DNA of 64,000 nt from Candidatus Binataceae bacterium (GTDB lineage: Bacteria > Desulfobacterota > Binatia > Binatales > Binataceae). Made by a program: the position numbers and the translations under genes. The notes beneath the pieces were generated by a model. That model saw only the letters and a list, made by a program, of their open reading frames with translations, was not told where the DNA came from and did not search any database. Numbering within the stretch: position 1 is the first letter of the stretch; every line of letters starts with the position of its first letter. Shown piece after piece: positions 31,431 through 40,108 of the stretch. The stretch lies in assembly GCA_036495685.1 (NCBI GenBank), contig DASXMJ010000149.1, positions 1 through 64,000 of the forward strand, read 5' to 3'.

Positions 31431-31589
31431 ATGCAGGTTGGCGACAGCCAGTATTTCGTCGGCTGGGGTACCCTGGCGCTCATCAATGGCGGCCTGGCAC
31501 AGGGCAAGCAGAGAAGCGGGCTCAACTGGTTTTTGCTTTCCATCCTGCTCGGTCCGCTCGCGACTCTAATCCTCCTCTTCCTTGACTAG
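31431..31589 (+). CDS. small membrane protein, 52 residues
   Basis: An ATG at 31431 opens a 52-codon frame: a short polar start, a hydrophobic WGTLALINGGLA stretch, a basic GKQRSG turn, and a C-terminal transmembrane helix (WFLLSILLGPLATLILLFL) ending at a TAG. The alternation of polar turn and membrane helix, and the family-like GxNWFLLSILLGPLAT pattern, argue for a real small membrane protein with one or two spans. The function is unknown. No strong ribosome-binding site is visible directly before the ATG. It converges on the DUF1015 gene. Confidence 0.6.
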   Translation: MQVGDSQYFVGWGTLALINGGLAQGKQRSGLNWFLLSILLGPLATLILLFLD

Positions 31590-31637
31590 GATCGCGGCAC
31601 ACGCTTGTGCGCCGCGGCTCAGTGGTGGTCGAGCGTT

Positions 31638-32927
31638 TCAGTCATCCAACGGATTCAGTACCAACCCGGTCGCCAGCTTCGGAAAAAAGTAGGTCGATTT
31701 TTCCGGCATGGTGGCTCCGGCGTCACTCACCCGCTCGACCTCGTTGATCGACGGCGGGTTCACAAGGAATGCCCCATCAGCGCGGCCGTCGCGGACCGCG
31801 TCGAGGGCCGCGTTCGCGTCGATGGTGTACTCAAGGTTGCCGCCTTTGCGGATTTCAGATGCTGTTAGCGAAAAAATCTGATCGAAGATCAGCGTGTGTA
31901 GAACAGTAACATCGAGACTCCGCACTTCCGCTGGCGCTTCCGGAATCGCCCGCGCGGTCGCGTCGGGGTTCTTAACGCGAACCACGAAAAAGCGTTGCGC
32001 GCCAGCCAGGGCGATTCCGATCGTGCCGTCTCCTCCGTCGACGAGACCGTTGTGCAGCGCGGCGCGGTCGTTGACCGCGCTTACCTCAAAGACTTCGTGC
32101 GCCTGAGCGGCGAACGACGCCATCGCCTGTGGGCGCAGACGCCGCACGATGCGATGGGTCGGCAGAACCACGAGCCCCGGATCGTCGCAGGCGACCAGCG
32201 TCATCATCGTATAGTCGAAGCCTTGCGGATCGCTGGGGTGCTCCGTCGCTCGCCGCTCTCTTCGATAGCTTAGCGCGGTTTCGTAGCGATGGTGCCCGTC
32301 GGCGATAAGTAACCGCGCCGATTCGAGCGCACTTTGCACGGTCGCGATTTCATCGGGCGCCTCGATTGCCCGCAGCTCGTTGCGGATTCCGAGCGAGTCG
32401 TCGGCCTCGATCAGGGGGGTACGCGACATGATTTCGGCGCGCAGACGATCAAGCTCGGGATGCGAGCCGGAATAAAGACCAAAGATCGAGCTGATGTTGG
32501 TGCGGGTCGCGGCGAGCAGCTTGAAACGGTCTTCCTTGGGTGCGGGAAAGGTCTTTTCATGCGGCAGGATTCGGCCGCGGGCGAAGTCCTCCAGCCGAAA
32601 GCGCACGACAAACCCTGTCCGGACGAAGTTGCGCCCTTCAACCTGAAAGCGCTGGGTATAATGGAAGAGCGACGGGCGCTCGGCGCGGCGTAGCACACCC
32701 CGGTCTACCCACTCCCGCAAGGTCGCCTGAGCGGTGGCGTACCGATCGGCATCACGCCCGAGCTCGAGGCGAACCACGTTGTAGGGGCTGCGTTCGTAAA
32801 GATCGCGCTGTTCGGCCTCGCTGATAACGTCGTAGGGTGGAGCGAGCACCCGCGTGAGGTCGCCCACGGTGCGCTGGTCATAGAGGAGGCCCCGCAGGGG
32901 CTCTATCCGCGCGCCCAGACGATTCAT
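31638..32927 (-). CDS. DUF1015 family protein
   Basis: The 429-residue product is a DUF1015 protein: RIEPLRGLLYD at the start, LAPPYDVISEAEQRDLYERSPYNVVRLELG, the ILPHEKTFPAPKEDRFKLL block, the ADGHHRYETALSYR signature near residue 200, and the FLVNPPSI...MPEKSTYFFPKLATGLV tail. Its biochemical role is not established. The ATG at 32927 overlaps the yrdC/sua5 stop (ATGA), so the genes are coupled; the frame itself extends upstream to 32999. It is the last gene of the alr-purH-purD-sua5 run. Confidence 0.9.
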   Translation of the reverse strand: MNRLGARIEPLRGLLYDQRTVGDLTRVLAPPYDVISEAEQRDLYERSPYNVVRLELGRDADRYATAQATLREWVDRGVLRRAERPSLFHYTQRFQVEGRNFVRTGFVVRFRLEDFARGRILPHEKTFPAPKEDRFKLLAATRTNISSIFGLYSGSHPELDRLRAEIMSRTPLIEADDSLGIRNELRAIEAPDEIATVQSALESARLLIADGHHRYETALSYRRERRATEHPSDPQGFDYTMMTLVACDDPGLVVLPTHRIVRRLRPQAMASFAAQAHEVFEVSAVNDRAALHNGLVDGGDGTIGIALAGAQRFFVVRVKNPDATARAIPEAPAEVRSLDVTVLHTLIFDQIFSLTASEIRKGGNLEYTIDANAALDAVRDGRADGAFLVNPPSINEVERVSDAGATMPEKSTYFFPKLATGLVLNPLDD

Positions 32928-33595
32928 TCTAAGGCTTCTCCGGCGAGCGCTGCCGCAATCTGGCGACCCGACACGGCGCCTTCCCGAATAATCCGCCACC
33001 GATCGCCTGCCACCTCCAGAACCGTGCTGGGTGCGCTGGTCCTCAGAGTCCCACCTTCAAGGTATACTTTAACTTTGTTCCCGAGCGCTTTGCGCGCATC
33101 CGCCAGGGTTTTTGCGGGGGACTCGCCGGCGCGGTTGGCGCTGGTCGCCGTGATAGGTCTCTCGAAACCTGCGGCTAGCGCCCGCGCGGTCGGATGCGAT
33201 GATACCCGCACTCCCACCCCTCCACTTACACCGACCAGCTCCGGCGCAATCTGCGCCGCGGCGGGAAGTACGAGCGTCAACGGTCCTGGCCAGAAACATT
33301 CCGCGAGCCGCCGTGCAATTGGCGATACTTCCCGCGCCAGCGAAAACGCCGAGCGGGTATCCGCGGCTATCATAGCGACGGTCTTCGCCGCATCACGTCC
33401 CTTAATTGCGAATAGTCGTTTGAGAGCAGACTTTGACGACGGGTCTGCGGCGACTCCGTAAAAAGTCTCGGTCGGGTAGACGACCAGCTCACCGGCACGC
33501 AGAACGTCTATCGCGTCCTGGATCGTGCTGATCGTCGGATGCGATGCGGAGGCCTTGGCAGAAGAAGAACCCGGCAAGCGAGGCTCCTTGGGCAA
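32924..33595 (-). CDS. L-threonylcarbamoyladenylate synthase (YrdC/Sua5 domain)
   Basis: The 223-residue enzyme makes threonylcarbamoyl-AMP for the universal t6A37 tRNA modification. The KxR/SxN-type motifs are recognisable: VVYPTETFYGVAAD, the FAIKGRDAAKTV lysine-arginine pair, PGPLTLVLPA, GVRVSSHPTARAL, and TSANRAGESPAKT. It has the YrdC domain only, with no long Sua5 C-terminal extension. The start is a TTG at 33595, 11 bases after purD and preceded by an AGAGG site. It is coupled to the DUF1015 gene downstream. Confidence 0.93.
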   Translation of the reverse strand: MPKEPRLPGSSSAKASASHPTISTIQDAIDVLRAGELVVYPTETFYGVAADPSSKSALKRLFAIKGRDAAKTVAMIAADTRSAFSLAREVSPIARRLAECFWPGPLTLVLPAAAQIAPELVGVSGGVGVRVSSHPTARALAAGFERPITATSANRAGESPAKTLADARKALGNKVKVYLEGGTLRTSAPSTVLEVAGDRWRIIREGAVSGRQIAAALAGEALE

Positions 33596-33606
33596 CCGCC
33601 TCTAGG

Positions 33607-34935
33607 TTAGCGGCGGCCGGCATCGCTGCGCGACAACGCCCGATGAGCGATATCGCGCCGCATGTACCTGCCCTCAAATTCTATCATTTGCGCTGCCTCG
33701 TAGGCGCTGGAAACCGCAAGCTCCAGGGAGGGCGCCATCGCGGTAACGGCGAGCACCCGACCTCCATCGGTTACGAGTTGGCCATCTTTGAGCGCGGTGC
33801 CCGCGTGGAAAACCTTGACGCGGACCTTCTTCATTGCCCATCGAACCTTCGCGTCCGAAGGCGCATTGCCCTCGATTTTTTCGATGCCGGTTATGGGAAG
33901 CCCCTTGCGGTAGGTGCCGGGGTAGCCGGCGGACGAAAGTACCACGCAGGCCGCGCTTCTGGGCGACAGGTTAACCGAAACCTGTTTGAGGTTGCCTTCC
34001 GCTGCGGCGAGCAGCAGGGCGCCGAGGTCACCTTCAAACCGCATCATCAGGGCCTGGCATTCCGGATCGCCGAAGCGCGCGTTGAACTCGATCACTGAAA
34101 TCGCCTGCTCGTTCACCATCAGCCCCGCAAACAACACTCCCCTAAAGGGCGTTCCCCGCGCATTCATTTCCCGGAGCGTGGGCTGGATGATCTCGCGCAT
34201 GATGCGCTCTTCAAGTTGGGGGGAAAATTGCGGCACCGGAGAGTACGCGCCCATTCCGCCCGTATTTGGTCCGCGGTCCCCATCGAAGATGGGCTTGTGG
34301 TCCTGGCAGGTCCCGAATGGGATCGCGTACTCGCCGTCGCACAGCGCAAAGAAAGATAACTCCTCACCGGCCAGGAATTCCTCGATGAGCACGCGGCGTC
34401 CGGCTGGGCCGAATTTGCCGCCCTCCATCGCGTCAGTGATCGCGCCGAGGGCGGCCTCGCGATCGGTGCAAATCGTGACTCCCTTACCGAGGGCGAGGCC
34501 GTCGGCCTTCACGACCAGCGGTAGGTCGTGACTTGAGACGTAGCGCCGTGCCGCGGCTGCATCGTCGAAGAGTTCGTAGGGTGCAGTGCGAACCCCGGCC
34601 GCGCGCATGACGGATTTCGCAAACGACTTGCTGGTCTCGAGCTGCGCGGCGGCCCCGGTGGGTCCGAAAATTTTTATTCCAGCCGCGTTGAACTCATCGA
34701 CGATTCCAGCGCCAAGGGGATCGTCAGGCCCGACCACAACCAGATCGACCTTCTTGTCGCCGGCAAACGCAACCAGCGTGGGAAAATCCAACGGTGAGAT
34801 GGGAGCCGGCTCGGCAAGCTGATTGATTCCGGGGCTGCCGCTCGCACAAAACAGCCCCCACACACTTTGGCTCTGATGCAGCCGCCAGCAGAGCGCATGC
34901 TCGCGTCCGCCTTTGCCGATTACCAGGACTTTCAT
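33607..34935 (-). CDS. purD: phosphoribosylamine--glycine ligase
   Basis: The 442-residue GAR synthetase performs the second step of de novo purine synthesis. It begins KVLVIGKGGREHALCW; the ATP-grasp part has FGPTGAAAQLETSKSFAK, VVKADGLALGKGVTI, LIEEFLAGEELSFFALCDG, DRGPNTGGMGAYSP, and NARFGDPECQALM. I chose the ATG at 34935 that starts the conserved strand, not the upstream frame start at 35001. It lies about 200 bases downstream of purH in the same direction, in the purine/alanine run. Confidence 0.97.
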   Translation of the reverse strand: MKVLVIGKGGREHALCWRLHQSQSVWGLFCASGSPGINQLAEPAPISPLDFPTLVAFAGDKKVDLVVVGPDDPLGAGIVDEFNAAGIKIFGPTGAAAQLETSKSFAKSVMRAAGVRTAPYELFDDAAAARRYVSSHDLPLVVKADGLALGKGVTICTDREAALGAITDAMEGGKFGPAGRRVLIEEFLAGEELSFFALCDGEYAIPFGTCQDHKPIFDGDRGPNTGGMGAYSPVPQFSPQLEERIMREIIQPTLREMNARGTPFRGVLFAGLMVNEQAISVIEFNARFGDPECQALMMRFEGDLGALLLAAAEGNLKQVSVNLSPRSAACVVLSSAGYPGTYRKGLPITGIEKIEGNAPSDAKVRWAMKKVRVKVFHAGTALKDGQLVTDGGRVLAVTAMAPSLELAVSSAYEAAQMIEFEGRYMRRDIAHRALSRSDAGRR

Positions 34936-35132
34936 GCCGCGTGGAAGGCCGCCTCGCCGTGGAGCGCACCCTGCCCCCGGATGACGCCGGACCCACATCA
35001 CAAGGGCGGTCGCACAAAAACAGGCGTGTTCGAACTTTACCGCACGATCAGGTCCCTCGCCACCGAGGCCCGCGAAGTTTTGTCAACAGAGGCTGAATTT
35101 CGAACCAATCGGACCAGCACCACTAATCGCCC

Positions 35133-36701
35133 TTAGTGGCGGAAGTGCCGGATGCCGGTGAACACCATGGCCAGACCGTATTTGTCCGCGGCCGCGATCA
35201 CTTCCTCGTCACGGACCGCGCCGCCCGGTTGGGCGATCGCGGTGGCGCCCGCCTCGGCCGCCAGGGTCGGGCCGTCGGGGAACGGAAACAAAGCCTCCGA
35301 AACCAGCACCGAGCCGGCCAAAGAGACTTTGAGGCGTGCGGCTTTCTCGCGGGCGGCGTAAACCGGATCGATGCGCGAGGTTGCGCCGCCGCCCACCGCG
35401 AGCGTGCGATCGTCGGTAACGAATGCGATGGCGTTCGACTTGATGTGCTTGCAGACCTTGATGCCGAATTCCAGTGCACGGAATTCCGCGTCGGTCGGTC
35501 TGCGCCGGCTTACCACCTTGCCGTCGCGAGGATTTTCGATGGCCAGGTCGGGTGTCTGCACCAGCAACCCGCCCACGACTTTCTTCAGGTCGAATTCAGC
35601 GCGCGGGACCTTATCGGCGTGAAACCGCATTACGCGGCGATTCTTCTTCTTGCGCAGGAACGCGAGAACGTCGTCGGGAAATGCCGGTCCGATCAGAACT
35701 TCCGTGAACAGCTCATCGACCGCACGCGCGAACTCCATGTCCCAGGGGCGATTCGAGATGATGATTCCGCCGAATGGCGAATCGGGGTCGGTCGCGAACG
35801 CTTTGTCCCAGGCGGCTTTAAGCGTCGGCCCAAGACCGACTCCGCAGGGCGTGTTGTGCTTCAAGATCGCGACGAGGGCCTGGCGCTCGTCCTGGAACTC
35901 CAGCATCAGGTTCACCGCGGAGCTGATGTCGAACACGTTGTTGAAGGAAAGCTCCTTGCCGTGGAGTTGCTCGGCCACTTCGAGAAAATGGCCATACAGC
36001 GCACCCTGCTGATGCGGGTTTTCGCCGTAGCGGAGGCCCTGCTCGCGGGGCAGCGAGAGGCTGTAGGTCTCACCTAGTGCGGACAGCTCGCCTTCGCCGC
36101 CGTGAGTTCCCAGCCAGTTTGAAATTGCCGCATCGTACGCGGCGACGCGCGCGAACGCCTTGCGCATCAGGCGCCAGCGGGTCGCGGCGCTTACCGTGCC
36201 GCCGTTGCCGTCCAGCTCCGCCACGAACGATCTGTAATCGGCCGGATCTACGACGATCGCTACGTCTTGGTAGTTCTTCGCGGCGGCGCGCACCAGGGTG
36301 GGCCCGCCGATGTCGATGTTCTCGATCGCCTCGGCCAGACTCACGTCCGCGCGCGCAACGGTGTTTTCGAATGGATAGAAGTTCACTACCACGAGATCGA
36401 TCGGCTCGATGCCGTGATCTCGCAGCTGACGTTGATGGCTGGGTTCGTCGCGGCGGGCGAGAATGGCGCCGTGGATCTTCGGATGAAGGGTCTTAACGCG
36501 ACCATCGAGCATTTCCGGGAATCCGGTGAATTCTTCCACCGCTTTTACCCTGATGCCCGCGCCTTCGAGCGCAGCCTTCGTGCCACCGGTGGAGAGCAAC
36601 TCCACCCCATGGTTGGCGAGAGCCTGGGCGAATTCCGCCAGTCCGTCCTTGTTCGACACGCCAAGCAGCGCACGGTGAATTTTAACGCGATCTGCGTCCA
36701 T
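35133..36701 (-). CDS. purH: bifunctional AICAR formyltransferase / IMP cyclohydrolase
   Basis: The 522-residue PurH carries the last two steps to IMP. The N-terminal cyclohydrolase domain (about 1-200) has [28 protein letters not shown] and the [10 protein letters not shown] block. The C-terminal transformylase has [36 protein letters not shown] and the [15 protein letters not shown]...FPFPDGP tail. It follows alr by 6 bases on the same strand, so alr-purH are cotranscribed. purD is next downstream. Confidence 0.98.
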   Translation of the reverse strand: MDADRVKIHRALLGVSNKDGLAEFAQALANHGVELLSTGGTKAALEGAGIRVKAVEEFTGFPEMLDGRVKTLHPKIHGAILARRDEPSHQRQLRDHGIEPIDLVVVNFYPFENTVARADVSLAEAIENIDIGGPTLVRAAAKNYQDVAIVVDPADYRSFVAELDGNGGTVSAATRWRLMRKAFARVAAYDAAISNWLGTHGGEGELSALGETYSLSLPREQGLRYGENPHQQGALYGHFLEVAEQLHGKELSFNNVFDISSAVNLMLEFQDERQALVAILKHNTPCGVGLGPTLKAAWDKAFATDPDSPFGGIIISNRPWDMEFARAVDELFTEVLIGPAFPDDVLAFLRKKKNRRVMRFHADKVPRAEFDLKKVVGGLLVQTPDLAIENPRDGKVVSRRRPTDAEFRALEFGIKVCKHIKSNAIAFVTDDRTLAVGGGATSRIDPVYAAREKAARLKVSLAGSVLVSEALFPFPDGPTLAAEAGATAIAQPGGAVRDEEVIAAADKYGLAMVFTGIRHFRH

Positions 36702-36707
36702 ACGATT

Positions 36708-37823
36708 TTAGCCCCGGCAAATTCGCGGTACGCGTTTCCCGACCGTGCACAACATCTCATACGAGATGGTCTGCACCAGCCGAGCCACATCGTTGACGCT
36801 GATCATCGCTTCGCCGGCCCCTCCCCAGAGAATAACTTCGTCCTCGACCGACGCGCCCGGTATATCGGTGACGTCGATAGTCGTCACATCCATCGAGACT
36901 GCGCCGACCACGGGTGCGCGTTTACCTCGAATCAAGACTTCGCCGCCATGTTGCAGGCCGCGCTTGTACCCGTCGGCATAACCTACCGGCAGGACCCCAA
37001 TGGTGCTTTCCCGTGCGGTGACAAAGGTGTGCCCGTAGCCGATGCCGGTTCCCGCGCTCACCCGCTTGACCTGCATCAGACGGGTCTTGAAAGTCATCAC
37101 CGGGCGCAAGTCAACCTTCTCTCTCACTGCGGCTACCGGCGGGAGGCCGTATATGGCTAGCCCCGGGCGTGCCAGATCGAAATGAGAATCGTCGCGCAGC
37201 ACCAGCGCCGCAGAATTCGCGACGTGGCAAATGGTGGGGACGAATCCCGCATCGGAAAGCGCGCACAACGCGCTGCGGAATACTGCAAGCTGGGAATCGG
37301 TAACCTCGCTGGTCGGATCGCTTGCGTTGGCAAGGAGCGTACACAGACCCTCCACCCGAAGGGTCGGCGCGCCACGGAGTCGATCGATGAGCGCCCCCAG
37401 GTCGGACGGCACGACACCGAGGCGGGTAGCGCCGGTGTCGACCTTCAGGTGGATCGAAAACTGCGTTCGCCCGGCCTCGGCGGCCGCTTTTTCCAACGGT
37501 GCAATCAGCGAGGTATGAAACACAAACGGGGTGAGGTCGAGGTCGACAATTTCGCGCGCCTGCGAAGCGAAAAAGCCCGCCTGTAGAAAGATGCGCGCCT
37601 TGAGGCCGGCGTCGCGCAGCTCGCGGGCCTCATCGATGGTGGCGACGCCGAAGTAGTGGCATCCCTCTGCCGCCAACGTGCGCGATACGACGATCGCACC
37701 GTGCCCGTAAGCATCGGCCTTGACCACCACCATCAGCTCGCCGTGCGATGCGGTGGCTTTGAGCGCGTGATAGTTCGCGCGCAACGCGTCGAGATCTATC
37801 TCCGCGAAGGTGGGGCGTCCCAC
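36708..37823 (-). CDS. alr: alanine racemase
   Basis: The 371-residue PLP enzyme supplies D-alanine for peptidoglycan. The Schiff-base lysine is Lys36 in VVVKADAYGHGA, and the opposing catalytic tyrosine lies in GTGIGYGHTFV near residue 260. The end of the beta-domain has MDVTTIDVTDIPG. I set the start at the GTG at 37823, which gives the family N-terminus VGRPTFAEIDLDALRANY. The longer TTG at 37883 would begin right after a hairpin with a T-run and lacks a ribosome-binding site. It is first of the alr-purH pair. Confidence 0.93.
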   Translation of the reverse strand: MGRPTFAEIDLDALRANYHALKATASHGELMVVVKADAYGHGAIVVSRTLAAEGCHYFGVATIDEARELRDAGLKARIFLQAGFFASQAREIVDLDLTPFVFHTSLIAPLEKAAAEAGRTQFSIHLKVDTGATRLGVVPSDLGALIDRLRGAPTLRVEGLCTLLANASDPTSEVTDSQLAVFRSALCALSDAGFVPTICHVANSAALVLRDDSHFDLARPGLAIYGLPPVAAVREKVDLRPVMTFKTRLMQVKRVSAGTGIGYGHTFVTARESTIGVLPVGYADGYKRGLQHGGEVLIRGKRAPVVGAVSMDVTTIDVTDIPGASVEDEVILWGGAGEAMISVNDVARLVQTISYEMLCTVGKRVPRICRG

Positions 37824-37883
37824 ATTTTCCGTCGTAGTGCTGATGTGCTTCCCGCCTGGACCCGTCCTGCGACTTGGGCGCAA

Positions 37884-38202
37884 CTAAAACGCCCGAGCCT
37901 CGTTCATGGCTCGGGCGCTATGTGCTCGATTCGCAACTTGCTTCGATATGGCTTGAGCCACTTCGAATTTCGCCCGTCAAGGGGCGAAATTCAGCTAACC
38001 ACCGCAAGTAGGCACAGTCAATCAAACGCGCTGTGGGTTTGTGGATTGTCGATGTGGCCGAAAACTTCTCTCGTCGGTTGCCTCTCTACGACCGCAAGGT
38101 CGGCCCACGAGCCGGTCGAATGATGGTTGCGAATTGGATCCAAGCGCCAGCGCCTGTCGCCGTTTCGCTTTCTTTATTCGCGCCGAGTGATATAAACAGA
38201 TC
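37884..38202. other. structured intergenic stretch between alr and the TPP riboswitch
   Basis: About 320 bases with no protein-like frame. Besides the terminator-like hairpin at 37890-37917, there is a second perfect stem: GAATTTCGCCC (37965-37975) with GGGCGAAATTC (37982-37992), six-base loop, no T-run on either side. A TATAAA word at 38191-38196 lies about 9 bases before the riboswitch and is the likely -10 box of the thi operon; the -35 is not clear. Confidence 0.55.
37890..37917 (-). terminator. hairpin with T-run, minus-strand terminator or attenuator
   Basis: Arms GCCCGAGCC (37891-37899) and GGCTCGGGC (37908-37916) form a perfect 9-bp GC-rich stem, extended by one flanking C-G pair. 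On the minus strand it is followed by GTTTTAG, the look of an intrinsic terminator. It sits upstream of alr, with no minus-strand gene before it. It may therefore end an unrecognised small RNA or attenuate alr. Confidence 0.6.
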
Positions 38203-38290
38203 AGGCTGGGGGTGCGCCTTAGGCGCTGAGAACTCTCAGACGGGAGAACCCCTCGAACCTGATCCGGGTCATGCCGGCGTAGGGAAGCCA
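38203..38290 (+). ncRNA. TPP riboswitch (THI element)
   Basis: The stretch carries the THI-box core: GGGGGTGC (38208-38215), GCTGAGA (38225-38231), ACCCCTCGAACCTGATC, and the 3' signature ATGCCGGCGTAGGGAAGC (38271-38288). P1 can close between GGCT (38204-38207) and AGCC (38286-38289). It lies directly upstream of thiS-thiG-thiE, the expected target. Downstream expression-platform elements are described in separate entries. Confidence 0.95.
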
Positions 38291-38321
38291 CGACGGCCGA
38301 ACGATCGTTGGTCGGCCGAAA

Positions 38322-38356
38322 GCCGCTTCCCAGGGCGCCCGGGAGGCGGCTTTTTT
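38322..38356 (+). terminator. intrinsic terminator in the thi leader
   Basis: Arms GCCGCTTCCC (38322-38331) and GGGAGGCGGC (38341-38350) pair through ten positions with one G-T wobble, followed by TTTTTT (38351-38356). The 3' arm contains GGGAGG, the probable ribosome-binding site of thiS 11 bases upstream of its GTG. The left arm's GCTTCCC (38325-38331) is exactly complementary to GGGAAGC (38282-38288) in the riboswitch 3' end, giving an alternative antiterminator pairing. Confidence 0.85.
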
Positions 38357-38357
38357 C

Positions 38358-38585
38358 GTGGGTGCGGCCAAAGACTCCAGCGCGTTTACCATCACGCTCA
38401 ATGGCGAGCCGTACCGCCTCGATGGCGAGGCGCGACTCAGTGCGCTGATCGCCGCTCTCAAGATGCGCCCCACCCGAATCGCGGTCGAACTGAACCGTGA
38501 GGTGGTGCCCAAAGCCGACTACGATAAGACCACTCTCAAGACGGGCGACGAACTGGAAATAATCAATTTCGTCGGAGGCGGATGA
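38358..38585 (+). CDS. thiS: sulfur carrier protein ThiS
   Basis: The 75-residue ubiquitin-like ThiS ends in the required C-terminal glycines (FVGGG), which are adenylated and thiocarboxylated to give sulfur to the thiazole ring. The [11 protein letters not shown] strand and [14 protein letters not shown] block match the family. The start is a GTG at 38358, immediately after the terminator T-run, so expression depends on the TPP switch. thiG follows after 52 bases. No thiF or thiO is in the window. Confidence 0.93.
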   Translation: MGAAKDSSAFTITLNGEPYRLDGEARLSALIAALKMRPTRIAVELNREVVPKADYDKTTLKTGDELEIINFVGGG

Positions 38586-38637
38586 GCTTCGACGCTCAAG
38601 CAAGGAACACAGGCGCGAAGCTTGCGTCGCAAGTTAT

Positions 38638-39417
38638 ATGACTCAAGACTCTCCCTTCAAACTGGCTGGCAAGACCTTCAAGTCGCGCCTCATAGTCGGG
38701 ACCGGCAAATATAAGGACTTCGCCGAGACCCGCAGCGCGGTGGAAGAAAGCGGCGCCGAAATCGTCACGGTCGCGGTGCGGCGCGTCAACATCACCGACC
38801 GCGGCAAGGAAAACCTGCTCGACTATCTCGACCCCAGGCGCTACCAGATTCTGCCCAACACCGCAGGATGCTACACGGCGGAGGAAGCTATTCGCACCTG
38901 CCGGCTGGCGCGCGAAGTCGGCGTCGGCGACATGGTCAAGCTCGAAGTGATCGGTGATGAGAAGACGCTGTTCCCGGACGTGCCCGCCACCATCGAGGCT
39001 GCCAAGGTGCTGGTCAAGGAAGGCTTCAAGGTTCTGCCCTACATCACCGACGATCCGGTTACCTGCCTGAAGCTGCAGGAAGTCGGATGCGTCGCGGTTA
39101 TGCCGCTGGCGGCGCCAATCGGATCGGGGCTCGGCATCCGCAATCCCTACAATCTTGCGATCATCGTGGAGCAGGCCAAGGTGCCGGTCATCGTCGATGC
39201 GGGTGTCGGCACCGCATCGGATGCTGCGGAGGCGATGGAACTTGGCTGTGATGGCGTGTTGATGAACACCGCGATCGCGGGTGCGAAGGATCCGCTTGCA
39301 ATGGCGCGCGCGATGAAGCTCGGGATCGAGGCCGGCCGCATTGCATACTTGTCGGGGCGTATCGAGAAGAAGCTTTATGCGACTGCATCGAGCCCCATAA
39401 CCGGAATCGTTCGGTGA
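38638..39417 (+). CDS. thiG: thiazole synthase ThiG
   Basis: The 259-residue ThiG condenses 1-deoxy-D-xylulose 5-phosphate, dehydroglycine and ThiS-thiocarboxylate to thiazole phosphate. The family landmarks [37 protein letters not shown], the Schiff-base lysine in [16 protein letters not shown] near residue 100, [15 protein letters not shown], and [28 protein letters not shown] are intact. It is second in the riboswitch-controlled thi operon, 7 bases before thiE. Confidence 0.98.
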   Translation: MTQDSPFKLAGKTFKSRLIVGTGKYKDFAETRSAVEESGAEIVTVAVRRVNITDRGKENLLDYLDPRRYQILPNTAGCYTAEEAIRTCRLAREVGVGDMVKLEVIGDEKTLFPDVPATIEAAKVLVKEGFKVLPYITDDPVTCLKLQEVGCVAVMPLAAPIGSGLGIRNPYNLAIIVEQAKVPVIVDAGVGTASDAAEAMELGCDGVLMNTAIAGAKDPLAMARAMKLGIEAGRIAYLSGRIEKKLYATASSPITGIVR

Positions 39418-39424
39418 CAGGCGT

Positions 39425-40108
39425 TTGAGCGGAACTCGCCGGGTTAGCTTCCGCCTCTATCTCATTACCGATCGCAGAGCGGTCAAGTCGGCAAGTCTCC
39501 TCGACGCGTGCGAGGCCGTCCTGCAGATCGCGGCGGACCTTGCACCGCCGGGAAGCGTGGCACTCCAGCTCCGGGAGAAGGACCTCGACGCACGCGAAGT
39601 GTACGCACTCGCTTGCAGATTGCGCGAAATGACCACCCGCCTAGGTGCACCACTATTCATCAATGAGCGAGTTGACATCGCGGTCGCTTCCGGTGCCGAC
39701 GGCGTCCATCTGCCGGTCGCATCAATCGGCGCGAGTGCTGCGCGCAAGCTCCTAGGCAATCATCGCCTCGTGGGAGTTTCCACGCATTCTGCACCCGACC
39801 TGATGGCGGCCTCGCGCGAAGGGCAGGCCGACTTTGCGGTGTTCGGCCCCGTGTACCAGCCGTTGTCCAAAGGATCGTACGGTGCGGTCCAGGGCGCCGC
39901 GGCCCTGTTTCAGGCCTGCGAAGCAGGTTCGCTTCCGGTCTTCGCCCTGGGGGGTATAACCCCCGCGCGGGTCGCCGAGCTCTACGCCAACCCGGAGAGC
40001 GTGAATCTTGCCGGGGTCGCGGCCATCGGCTCGATCATCGGGGCAGACTCGCCCCGTCAAGCGATGCGCGCGATGCTGGAAGCCCTCAAGGTTGCGCCGA
40101 GTTCGTGA
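39425..40108 (+). CDS. thiE: thiamine-phosphate synthase ThiE
   Basis: The 227-residue ThiE joins the thiazole and pyrimidine moieties to thiamine phosphate. It has YLITDRR at the start, LQLREKDLDAREV, FINERVDIAVASGADGVHLP, GVSTHSAPDLMAA, FAVFGPVYQPLSKGSYGAVQG, and FALGGITPARVAEL. The start is a TTG at 39425, 7 bases after thiG; no ATG is available before the first strand. The last 23 bases overlap the end of the convergent redoxin gene. The pyrimidine branch gene thiC is absent here. Confidence 0.94.
   Translation: MSGTRRVSFRLYLITDRRAVKSASLLDACEAVLQIAADLAPPGSVALQLREKDLDAREVYALACRLREMTTRLGAPLFINERVDIAVASGADGVHLPVASIGASAARKLLGNHRLVGVSTHSAPDLMAASREGQADFAVFGPVYQPLSKGSYGAVQGAAALFQACEAGSLPVFALGGITPARVAELYANPESVNLAGVAAIGSIIGADSPRQAMRAMLEALKVAPSS

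Noticed and set aside
35136-36077. 313-codon plus-strand frame
   Set aside because: It is antisense of purH; rejected for lack of domain signal.
38022-38603. 193-codon minus-strand frame across the thi leader
   Set aside because: It runs through the TPP riboswitch and opposite thiS; the RNA and thiS evidence is far stronger.
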